Shown piece after piece: positions 54,175-64,000 of a stretch of 64,000 bases of DNA (its first letter is position 1; each line of letters starts with the position of its first letter). The notes under the pieces were generated by a model, which was given only the letters and a program-made list of their open reading frames with translations, was not told where the DNA came from and did no database searches. This DNA comes from Cyclospora cayetanensis (taxonomy: Eukaryota > Apicomplexa > Conoidasida > Eucoccidiorida > Eimeriidae). The stretch covers positions 248,001-312,000 of the forward strand of contig NW_020312369.1 of NCBI RefSeq assembly GCF_002999335.1, given 5' to 3'. The position numbers and the translations under genes are program-made.

Positions 54175-56604
54175 TTGGAATTGTGCGTTTGACACCCAGC
54201 TTGCAAGGCTTATAATGCTTGAGCTGAAGCCTTTGGGGGTTTACAAGGGCTGCCGGTGGAGGCCTCTTGGCCGAGGCTGGGGTCTCGAGAAGCATTGAAA
54301 GGATATCCTCTCAGCTTGATATTGGGTGTATTGGCAGCAGCAGTAGCAGATAAAACTGCATCTAATAAAGCGACAATTTAAACGACTTAAACTATGGAGC
54401 GGAAAGGCTACCTGTAGCAGTAGCTACTGCTGGTGCTGCAGCACAGGGGTCCGGTTCAGACAGCCGCCAGAGACATTCAAACGTCTGCACCTGCTAAATA
54501 GTTTGATATTTCTCCCTTCTGATGACCAAAAAGAAGCCCAGAACTGAGAGCAAAGAATATTAATTCTTTAAAGGGCAAAAAACTCGAAGCATCGGTAGTG
54601 GCATGCCCCTTTCAGAACCACATATCTATCTCGGCGTTGGGGAAGCCCGAGTCGGCTGCGCGCCGGAAGCAGGCAAATCCCGAAGAGGGCCCTCTCCATT
54701 GAGCCTGTTAGCTTTGAATGTCGCCTAGAACCCAGAATATTAATGGCTTGTACGATTTTACTGTTTCTTCGCATGTCTCTTGAGGGGAATGGGCTCTGCT
54801 TGCCGAGCTGACCGCTGGTGGTGTTGATGGTCCGTCGAACTGTCGCCTTCGTTCCGGCGTGAAACGAACGATCAACATAGTACAACTGAGACCAATGTTT
54901 TCCCAGAGACAAGATTTCCCTTAGCTCAGTTGAAACCTGGCCGCGGGCGGCCGTCGTGGATGCCTCTCTGTTTAGTTTCTCCGCATGTCTTTATGTACAC
55001 CAGAGGCCTTCGTCATGAAGCTCCCAGGGGTTGAACAGCGCTTTTGTGCACACTAAATCCTGCTTATCCATCAACGTTAAAGGAACGCTCCATAACTGTC
55101 AACTACCAAAAGGCCTCTAAGCCTCCTGCAGCACCTTCGCGGAAGGCGCACTCGCACCCCTAGGAAATACATGCATTGCACTGATAGAACGGCGCGTTAT
55201 ACTTGCACATTCAGTCCAGTAAGGGAATGCAGCCAGGCATTTTACCTAGGTCAGGCTTTAAAGCAGAAAACACCGGATATGTTCCTGTTGATCATGGTGC
55301 CCAACCGCAGAAATTGCGATTTGTATGATCCATTTGCTTCAGGGTAAGATATGCGCTGCGCTGTACTTTGTGAATGGAAGAAATGGTTGTGCGCGCTATG
55401 TAGGTGTGGGGAGTTGAATAAGAGTGCTAGGTGTGCATAAGGATAAAGGATATACTGCTTTGCCCTCCTCTCACGCCATGCTGCAACATCGAGCGGTGAG
55501 GGCGGGGAAAGAAGAGCGCCCCTAAGAACTCAGACTTAATAGCCTTCTGTCGAGTTTTGCTCTGGAGCTAGGGGTTTTCTTACGATATCATATATGGAGC
55601 GCTATAGAGATGTTCTTGCACCTCATTCCTTGGTCCTGTTGTTGCTCCTGTGCTCTGCGGCAACTGTCTACATAGCTTCTGAGTCAAATAAAGAGCTGCT
55701 TAAGGGATAAGCACGTGCATAAGTCGAAAAGTTTATTTTTTTCGCAGCACGAGGCCTCGAACGCTCGTTACGATCCCTCGCTGCCTGCCAAACAGAAAGC
55801 TTCCTAGGTGTGCCTACGCTAGACGACCTTCTGCTTGTCTTCGCATGTGCACGCGGGAAAGAGCGTGCCCGTAGTCGTTTCGCGTGGGGAAGCATCAAAG
55901 ACACAACAAAACGCGTTACGCAGCATTTAAAAGAGCTATTGCTATTGAGTAAAGATCTGAAGCTTTGGCTCTTAATGAGTGCGAACACACCACTCTACTC
56001 ATGCAAAGTCCCCAAAAAGCGCTTCTGTTTACTATAAAGAGTGACTGGGGTACCTGGATACTGCAAAAGGGACCCCTTTTGCAACGTGGCCTTTTTATTT
56101 CGTTAATCTCTTTTGATGAGGAGTCATTGTCCGGTACAGGAAAGCTCACAGCCTAAGCACGGCACAGATCAGACGGGAGGGATTAAGAAGAGGCAAGCAG
56201 GTGGGTAATGAGGGAAGGAGCAGTTTAAGATGGGAACCTTGAGAAGTCATCTGAGGAGATTAATAGTTAGAAATCTAGCACGGTACAGACATGCGTGAGG
56301 TCTCAATGCACCTGTAAGGAAGGGAAGGTAGTGAAGAAATTTCAAGATTCCGGGAAAAACCCCATATTTCCTTTTGTTTATACGCCCTAGCTTAACAAAT
56401 TTCTGTGCAAGTCTAGAGGCGCAGGACAGAAACGCTGGGTTCGCACCACAACGCCCCTGCAGCAAAAAGCGGAATCCTTTAGAGTGGGGCAGAGTAAACC
56501 TCGGATCTACCCTTTTGCACATCTTTTCTTGCTGCACGGCTGTCGGGGAAATGAATTATGACCTTTTTAAAAAACGAAGTATGACGATTCCCTCTTCGAG
56601 ACAG
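54175..56604. other. Gene-poor segment before tRNA-Asp
   Basis: No gene supported. Frames on either strand are short and lack ATG starts or motifs. Base composition is balanced with few simple repeats. Confidence 0.45.
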
Positions 56605-56676
56605 TCCGGGTTAGTATAGTGGCTAGTATTTCCGCCTGTCACGCGGAAGACCCGGGTTCAATTCCCGGACTCGGAG
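56605..56676 (+). tRNA. trnD-GUC: tRNA-Asp (anticodon GUC)
   Basis: The 72-nt gene folds as a full cloverleaf. The acceptor stem TCCGGGT pairs with ACTCGGA with one G-T wobble; the D arm contains the A-box TTAGTATAGTGG; the anticodon arm CCGCC-TGTCAC-GCGG presents GTC; and the T arm contains the B-box GGGTTCAATTCCC. The discriminator base is G, as expected for tRNA-Asp. There is no intron and CCA is not encoded. It is followed immediately by TTTT (56677-56680), a Pol III terminator. Confidence 0.97.
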
Positions 56677-56680
56677 TTTT
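56677..56680 (+). terminator. RNA polymerase III T-run after tRNA-Asp
   Basis: Four T residues directly follow the discriminator base of the tRNA gene. Confidence 0.7.
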
Positions 56681-59050
56681 CTGGTCACGCCGCTTTTTGC
56701 GGTAAGCTGCTCCAAAATTCTCTAAACTATTGATACTTTCAGGAATATATACTCACAAAGCGGCGTTTCAGGCTGCTGTAGGGTCTCTCCCAGCGAACTT
56801 GTAGTGGTTTCTTGCTGCTCCCAGATTACACCGACTTAACACCCTCCAAAGGAGTATTTAACCCACGTTTCCCGCAGTTGCACTGCAACAGTCCTCGAAC
56901 CTCAAGCTCTGTTTGGTTAAACTACATATACATAAAGACAATGCTTGAAGGCCCCTACGCGGTATTGGCAGAAACCCAGGCATTGGTGCCTAAGAGTTGC
57001 CCCCATGACGTCTCAATAGGGTATGAGAGAATCACAGTGGCCCCCAAGAAACACAGTTTGCTATCATCAGTAGCCTTTAGGTAAAAAGAACTTTTCCACG
57101 CCAGAAGCTCCTGGTGTAGTTAATGACTTAGTTTTGTTCTTGCTGTTGGAGGGACAGAGACGAAATAGCCCCAGGAGTAGCGTAGCCGCCATTGCGATTG
57201 ATGAGGCCGTTAGGCTTCCTAGCGTCACAATTTTGCAGAAGAGTGGCGGCAGCAAATTTTGTCAATAGACACGCACCTCTGTAGCACAAAAGGCGCAGGG
57301 ACCCCCGTTCATGCAGCAGCATCCTCGAGCCAATACGGAGTATGAAATGCCTTTCAGATTATTACGGATGAAATGACGCTTTCTGCTGACTATCTGTAGT
57401 CAATGTGAACAAATGAGCTGAGAAAGGTAGTGTATACAATTATTTAAGGGTATCTCTTTTGAAGCACGCAAACGTGCGAAGCTCAAGATGTACCAAGCAA
57501 AGGGCATCACTGTCTCGACTTTTCCTTTCTCCTTTCTTTTCTCAATCCAATGTATCTATCATGTGTACACCTAGAGAGAGTTTACAGCGCTGCACGTGAG
57601 CGTGCTCTCTAGAGGCCCTGTACTTCCTGGGATGCAACTTTCACGGACAGCCTACACAATGACCTCTCGGCAAAAGTGCATTAAGAAGCACCTAAGGGCT
57701 GATTTCTTCAAGCTTCATGAGGCATGCCTGCCCTTTCGCTTGGTTGTACTTTCGTACTCTAAGCAAGAGCGCGCATGCGAAAGCTGGCACGCGCAGCATG
57801 CGTCAGTGACAAGAGGCTGCTGCACGAGAGCATTAATGAGCTCCGAGCTTCGCATTCACCGTAGTGAAGCCACGCGATATACATGGGCGTGCGGTTTTTG
57901 TTACGGCCGAAAAATGCAATGGGAGCAGCAAAGAGAACCAGTCATAGAAGGCCTAAGAGAAGGCACACACTTTGTCCCTCTGCAATTCGAGATGAATCGA
58001 AAAGGCAAATAGAGACTAAGCGTACTTAAGGATAAATCAAGGGCTATGGCAAAGAGACATGACTTTTAATGTCCGTAGGATTGTCAGGTGCGTGAGCATC
58101 CGTTTCATAACACGGTGAATATGTGGAGTAGCGGGATGGCAATAATGGTGGAACGAGGCGCCCTTTACACAAAAAAAGCCTGCAAGAGGGAAATAAGTGT
58201 ATCAACAGTAAATTAAGGCGTGTTTCTTCAACCCTCAATGGTGTTCGAACGCATGGCAAGGCCAGCCCCGCATGCCGTCGGCGGTCAGCAGACACATTCG
58301 CACGCCTCCTTTTGTTATGAAAAAACAAAGGCGGAAGCGCGTGTAGATTCTTTTGAGACTAAGCATATGCAGAGGACGTTGGCAGTGCCATTGCATACGG
58401 CCTATTTCTTCCTCATTTGTGTGGTGAAGGCGCATTTTGCAAGATATGCCGCGGACGGCTGTAGCTGGGGGAACCATTCAAGCGCCAACGTCGCCATAGC
58501 ACTTTTTGTTTGACATCTTCGGTCACTTCCTGCCAGTTGCCTATCGCTTGCATCTCGCGCTGTTCGCCTTCGCGCACACTTACTACCGCTGCCTTTTCCA
58601 CCTTCGCATACCTCGCCGTCGTTCTCCTCTATTCTCCCCCCCTACCTACTCCCTTCGTCCCTCTCTGTGCCATCTCCAGCCATATCTGGCAAGAAATTCT
58701 TTTGGTGCTGCTTCCTCTTCTTCTCTCGATTCTGCCAGGAGGGGACACCTCGCATGCGGCTAGGGGTCCTACCCTCTCCACCCCACCCGATTCTGCCACC
58801 CCCTGCCTTCAGTCACACACACACGCACATCCCATGACGGCAGCAGAACAAGCAGCAAGCGCTGCGTATTATCACAGGCAAACCTTTACCTGTGGTGGAC
58901 TCTCATGATGTGCGGCTCTTGCCGAGTCTAACGTCTGCTCAATGGGGCCCCCTTTCCCGCATCTGCTGCCAGTGAAGTACAGCTCCCCAGACGACTCCGT
59001 TTTGCATCTAACCCCAGGGAAGGATCTGCCACCCTTCTGCATCAACGGAG
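56681..59050. other. Gene-poor segment and promoter side of the secreted protein gene
   Basis: A frame at 57632-58012 (127 codons from its ATG) has normal residue variety but no recognisable domain. From about 58500 the DNA becomes C/T-rich, probably the 5' leader of the next gene. Nothing else is supported. Confidence 0.35.
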
Positions 59051-62000
59051 ATGAAAAGCAACGTCTTCTTCCTCCCCCACCCTTCCCGGCCCAGTCTGCT
59101 GCTCGTGAGCCTGTGCTGCCTCCTCTCTGCTCTAAACAGCCATGACAAAACAGATGCTCCCCATGGCGGGAGAGTCACTCCCTTCCTTCTAGGAGCCGAG
59201 GGATCCCTCAACGTCCACTCTTGCGTGGCAGACTTTCTCGTCTCTTCTCTAAGAGATCTCACTTACGTTGCACACGGGCAACTCGTTCCCGAAAAGGTAT
59301 TGCCACTCTCACAGAGCCACACCTCTCTTCTTCTTGCCCACGCACTTTCTTCCCCTTCCTGCCCTTCTTAACACTTTTCCCTATGAACGCATGTGACTTT
59401 CTGTGAGCGCTTCTCCTCCTTCGCCCCCTCTTTTCTCCGTCGCTTTCAGTCAGAGTGGCTCCTCCATCCTACCCAGTCATGCCTGCCCCTCAGTAATACG
59501 GCTCACCGGGCAGGGGGCCCCTTCGAAGCCGCCCAGTGCTGCCCTTTTGCCTCCGTTCTGTATGCGATTTTTTCGCTCGCCTCTTGCTGTTCGCTGTGCA
59601 TTATCACGTGTTTCCCGCGTGTTTGTCGAAATCCTCCCACAACAACAAACCCCACACTGGAGTCTCTGCTCCCCGCTGGCGGGGTGTCCTTTGTGCCGCT
59701 TTCCCGCGCGACTGGCTCCTTGCAAAAAAACATCAAATTTTTTGCTTTTTTTGCTTTTCAAGAGCTACACACTATCCGCTTCGTGCCCGTGGCTTATGGC
59801 AGTCGTGCCGGCTGTAAGGAGCCTTAAGTCTCCGTGTATTTTTTGTTCATGCGCATATTTTTGCAGGTTGTATTTCCCGTGTGCGACTCCCTTTCGGGGC
59901 CCAACTGCCCGCATCTCCAGTTTCCGCTTCTCTTCCCCGAGGGGCCCTCTGTCTCGACGACGGTTTCCAGGGGTTTTGGAGGTGGAGGAGGAGGCTCTTC
60001 CCAAGCTCCCGCCGCCTACGCCGCGCACTTGCATCGGCCTCTAGTAGGGGATGCTGGCGGCAGCAGGGGAGGGCCCCTTCGGAGCGGCGTCGAGGGGGCG
60101 GGAGAGGCGGAGAAGGGGGCCCCCCGGAGCCTCTTGGCCCCTGTCTTCTTGCCTGTGGATAGCTCCATGACGTTCCTGCCTCTTGGCGTGCGCAGCAGTA
60201 GCGCGCGCGTCTTGCACCACCGAATGAACCGGCCTTACATCAACAGGGGGCAGTACATTGAGGACGGCGTCGGCGACGTTTCCGCCCAATCTCTTTCTGA
60301 CGCCATTTCCAACGCCATAGGTCACCTGGGGGCGCTGACGGGAGGCACGCGAGACATCTGGGGATCTCCCGGTTTGGGTACGGGGAAGAAGAAGACGGCG
60401 CTGTGGCAGGGAGGCTTCCCCTCCAGCAGCAGCTTGGTGTGTTTCTACACGGGGGAGTCGCGGAGTCGGAAGGACTGCCACGACCTGGCCGTCTTCTCCT
60501 CGCTGCCTCAGAAGTACACCGCAGAAGTTGCGGCGTATCACAGCGGGTGGAACGGCAGCTCGCACTTGCTGCTCTTCAACAAGTCGAGGGCCCCCTTCGT
60601 CTCGCCTTACTTGGAAGAAAACTACGGGTATGGGCTTCCGGACGTAGAGACTCGCTGGAGAGGAAGATGGGAGGTCAAGGCGACATCTGAGGGCGCGAAC
60701 GGAGCGCTTGAAAGCAAAGAGGAACAAGCGGAAAAAACAAATAAACAAGAAGAAGAAGAAGAAAGGAAGAGAAGGGAGGGGAGAAGTCTCCATTCTCCGA
60801 GACACCCCTTCAATGCATTCTCGCTGCCCTTGACGGGGCCCGTGGCGGAGGGTTTTTCCGCCAGACCCTCGTCGTACAGACACCTGCTGAATTACAGGGG
60901 GCCCCCTGAGGCGATTACCACGTTCGCTGAGTTGGTTAGCGCGGAGGGTTCCCTCTCGCACGCCAATCTGTTTGTCCCCTTCGGCATTTGGGTGACTGCA
61001 ACGCCAAGGCGACCCTTGCCAAGCTGCGGGGAAGAGGATTTGGAGGCTTCGCGGAGGCCAGTGTTGCTGGTGCGTGGCATTCAGGAGGAGGAAGTCATGT
61101 TCTCGGCGGAAGTGCCGCTTTCCGACATCCCTGAGGTGCACGGAGAGGGCCCTCCGGAGGTTCCCAAGGAGTATCGCTTCGTGAATGCCTTAGACTTCAT
61201 CAAGTCAGCGACTCCTTTGCGGCGCGTCGACGTCTTGCGCTTCAGCTACGGGATGGCAGGGGTTTCTGGGAGTGGCGTCGAGCCGATCGGCGTGCAGCGC
61301 CCCCTGCACTGCGCTCCCTACCAGGCTGCCTTGGGAGCCGTGCATCTGCTCGTTGCGGAGAAGGCGCTGAGCAACCGCGTGTTTTACGCAGTGGATGCGG
61401 CGACTGCCGAGGGGAAGGCGTTGCAGGAGAAGGCGCATGCAGTTCTGAGCCACCGGAAGCAGCAGGAAGCCCGCAAGGAAGCCCTGGCGGAAGCGAGGGG
61501 CCCCCTGCTCAAGCAGCTGCTGGGGGGCCCCCTGCCCAAGCCGTGGAGAGCCCACATGCCGAGCTCCTCGCCTGCGCCGACGACTCGCGCCGACGAATTC
61601 TCGGGGAACGAGACGGAAGATCAGCGGGAAAGCGGCGTCTTCATGGGGGTAGTGCTGTGGGCGCAAGGCGATGCAGAACGGGAGCTGCTCGAATCGAGCG
61701 ACGTGTCGAGCACCTCGCTGCCGCTCAACTGGCAAGAGAATCAGCGGATCAAGTTCGGGAGGTTCGACAGCATGCCTTACCAGTTCGCAGACTTGCGAAG
61801 GCCCCTCAAGAAGGCGACTCTGTTCATGCAGGAGATTCCGGCAGAAGCGCCCGTAATTGCTCTCAACCAGCTGCCGCAAGTGAAGCAAGTTTTCTACAGA
61901 AAGGTGAGGGGACCGCTCCTGCTGTGCTTGCTGCTCCCCCTTCGACGCCTCCAGAAAAGGTCTGCAGGGCCCTTCAGCGTTGTCTGTGTGCACAAAACAT

Positions 62001-62955
62001 TTTGGGGGGGGGTACATGCGCGTAGTGGGGGATCGCCTCGGAGAATGTATGTGCGTCCTCTCACAGCCTGCGCTGGAAACGCATGGTCACTTCAAAAATC
62101 CGGATCTCGATTCCAGTGGTAAGCTTTTTGCCCCTCTTTTTTCTCTCTGTCTGATCTTGGGGCTTTCGCGCATGCCCATTGGTACATTGGGGGAACGCGA
62201 TGCAATAGTCAGAAGGGGAGGAGGATGGGGAGGGGCTATGCTGAATGTGTGTTTCTTAATGCGTGCACGAGACGCGGCGTGGGGTCCGAACCTGCATTTC
62301 CAGGTGTTTTGACTGTATACCTATGTCTGTGTGTGTTTGTTGGCACGTGCATATGTGTATATGATTGCGTATGTGTGTGTACATATATATATGTATATAT
62401 GATTGTGTACGTGTGTGTACGTATGTATATGTATATATGATTGTGTATGTGTGTGTACGTATATATATGTATATATGATTGTGTACGTGTGTGTACATAT
62501 ATAAATGTATATATGATTGTGTATGTGTGTGTACATATATATATGTATATATGATTGTGTACGTGTGTGTACATATATATATATATGTATGTGTGTATAT
62601 TTATGCATGTATATGATTGCTTATGCATGTTTGTGTCTTTGTTTGCGTGGCTTTGTGTGTGCGATGCTTCGGGGTCGGCCCGCTTGCTTCACTGGCAGGC
62701 ATGGGAGATCTCCGTTCTCTGATGAAAACTATTTTGAACAGTCTGAGTGCCAGTAAGAGCTCTTCCGCGAAGGAAGCTGCTTCTGCTCAGACGGAGGGCT
62801 TCTCCGTGGAAGTGCCTGCGAAGGCGAAGACGCCGACTGCTGGTATTCTGGCAGCGCCTTCCGCAGGTGCAGCAGCCAACAAAAGAGTCGGGAGGAGTAG
62901 CAAAGACGAGACAAAGAGCTCAGAGGTGTGCAAGAAAAGCCGTTTCAGCTCCTAG
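59051..62955 (+). CDS. Secreted or ER-lumen protein of unknown function
   Basis: Four exons joined in phase: 59051-59296 (ATG; GAAAAG/GTATTG), 59867-61903, 62067-62118 and 62699-62955, total 863 residues. The N-terminus (MKSNVFFLPHPSRPSLLLVSLCCLLSAL, given here only as basic/polar start then a Leu-rich core, residues about 14-28) is a signal peptide. The long exon 2 has normal, globular-type sequence with conserved-looking blocks such as HRMNRPYINRGQYIEDGV, SRSRKDCHDLAVFSSLPQKY and RVDVLRFSYGMAG, broken by a charged Lys/Glu-rich insert (about residues 370-400) and a Gly/Pro patch. The C-terminal exon is Ala/Ser/Lys-rich. No transmembrane helix beyond the signal was seen. I do not recognise the family; a coccidian-conserved secretory protein is the best description. 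The Lys/Glu insert could instead be an intron. Confidence 0.65.
62340..62600 (+). repeat. GTATATATGATTGTGTACGTGTGTGTACATAT minisatellite in the last intron
   Basis: A unit of about 45 bp repeated five to six times, alternating TATGATTGTGTA(C/T)GTGTGTGTAC with (AT)n. It lies in the intron 62119-62698 of the secreted-protein gene, sense-strand T/G-rich. Confidence 0.9.
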
Positions 62956-63459
62956 CTGGCAGAGGCTGCGTGGCAGGGGGAAGGATGGACCTTATAGGTA
63001 GCTAGCTGGGGCAAAGCGGTGCGTGCCGAATAGGACGGAAGGGCGGAGACTTGGCCTTTGGCTAGCTGCGCCTCCTCGCGCAGACTGAGGCAGTTGGGGG
63101 GATGGCGTTGGCTAGCTCCCCTTTTTCCAGGCTGCCGCTAGAGCACAAATCGCTCGAGTCATTCAGCTGCGGCGTGTTGTTTAAATGGCCTTTTTCCGAG
63201 AATGCCAAGCTTGGTGTCTCAGGACCGCGCTTCTAGCTGGGGGAAATCCATAGTCGCCTTGACAGAGATACTGGCAAAGGTAATTTCTGAACTCTAGACT
63301 TCCTGCTCTCCTTTGTGTTGATGCCGTACTTTTTGAACCTCAAAGTGTAGATGCCATGAAAAAGGTTTCTCTGAAGCGGTGAACTGGGCACTCCCATGTG
63401 GTCGTGTGTGTCTCGGGTCGGTCCAGACCTCTCCAGGGTTTCAAAACATCATCGAAAAA
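62956..63459. other. Short intergenic region
   Basis: It contains three GCTAGCT motifs (about 63000, 63061 and 63110) like those at 7580 and 45655. A CTCTCCAG at 63430-63437 could be a splice acceptor for the following frame. Confidence 0.4.
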
Positions 63460-63860
63460 ATGAGTGAACACATCGCTGCCGCCTCGGAGAAGGCATACCT
63501 TGAAGGGGCCCCCAAACCGGGCACGTCAGCTTCGGCGGTTTCCGCAGGGGGCCCCCCCCCGCAGCGACAGGCAGCAGCCGCAGACTCGCGGCAGAAGGAG
63601 AACGCGCGTCTGAATTCTGACGACACGGGAACTCCAAGCTTGCCATCATCCTTCGCAGAAGAGGGGAAAAAAAAGGGGGAGAAGGGGCAGCGAACGCGAC
63701 AGGGTGAGGATCTTCAGGAGACGGGAGGGGGGGGGGCCCCCCCGTCCCCCCATGAAGACGAGCCTCGATCGCCAACGCAATCTTCGGATAAGGCTCCCGA
63801 ACGCCCCAAGAAGAAGCGCAAGGGAGAAGGCGCGTCGAAAAATCAGCTTCCGCAGCCAGG
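63460..63860 (+). CDS. Partial gene: basic, disordered putative nuclear protein
   Basis: An open plus-strand frame from ATG at 63460 runs 133 codons to a CCAG/GTACGA donor near 63860; the rest lies beyond the window. The frame is also open upstream to a CTCTCCAG acceptor at 63437 (FQNIIEKMSEH), so this may be an internal exon rather than the first one. The sequence is Gly/Pro/Ser/Glu-rich and disordered, includes coding GGGGGCCCCCCCC tracts, and ends with PKKKRK (about residue 122), a classical monopartite nuclear localisation signal. Function is unknown. The frame is not closed by a stop because the donor interrupts it. Confidence 0.45.
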
Positions 63861-64000
63861 TACGACGTGTGGGCATTTCCAGAAGTGTCTCCTTGTGTGT
63901 CTCTTGTTGTCTGCGGAAAGTTTTTTGGAGGGTGGTAGCCGCGCAGCATGGGGGTGGGGTTGTCAGGGGGAGGAGAAGGCTGGGGTTGGGTGGAGCACAC

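Noticed and set aside
53552..54298. 248-codon plus-strand frame
   Set aside because: Antisense of the first exon of the two-membrane-segment gene, which is supported by phase-matched splicing.
60041..61141. 366-codon minus-strand frame
   Set aside because: Antisense of the long exon of the secreted-protein gene, which has a signal peptide and phase-matched introns.

Overview
The window looks like nuclear DNA of a coccidian apicomplexan, most likely an Eimeria species or a close relative. The reasons are: genes interrupted by many short introns with GT-AG borders; exons rich in in-frame CAG runs giving poly-Gln, poly-Ala and poly-Ser; scattered telomere-like TTTAGGG units; and alternation of repeat-laden gene blocks with plainer gene-poor stretches. 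There is no sign of bacterial operons or bacterial gene spacing. The species call is inference.

Layout. 0-15 kb: an ERD2/KDEL receptor (+), a mitochondrial ribosomal protein S29/DAP3 GTPase (-, many exons), a Nepro/Rmp1-like putative nucleolar protein (+) and a small ankyrin-repeat protein (-). 15-30 kb: two gene-poor segments carrying a family of dispersed repeats, one block of which is present twice at about 98% identity; between them sits a nicotinate phosphoribosyltransferase gene (+). 30-38 kb: an unrecognised multi-exon gene (+) and a major-facilitator transporter (+). 39-50 kb: a low-complexity membrane protein (-), the splicing factor PRP17/CDC40 (+) and histidyl-tRNA synthetase (-). 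50-64 kb: gene-poor DNA, a two-membrane-segment protein (-), a tRNA-Asp(GUC) gene (+), a secreted or ER protein of unknown function (+) and the first part of a putative nuclear protein (+) that runs off the window.

Most recognisable genes are housekeeping functions (secretory retrieval, mitochondrial translation, RNA processing, NAD salvage, cytosolic/organellar tRNA charging, splicing). They do not form one pathway and lie on both strands without operon logic. The most striking structural theme is that long introns are filled with tandem repeats, each intron having its own private unit, while exons hold CAG-type repeats. Exon borders below were read by eye from splice signals, reading-frame phase and family alignment; where phase did not close, this is stated.
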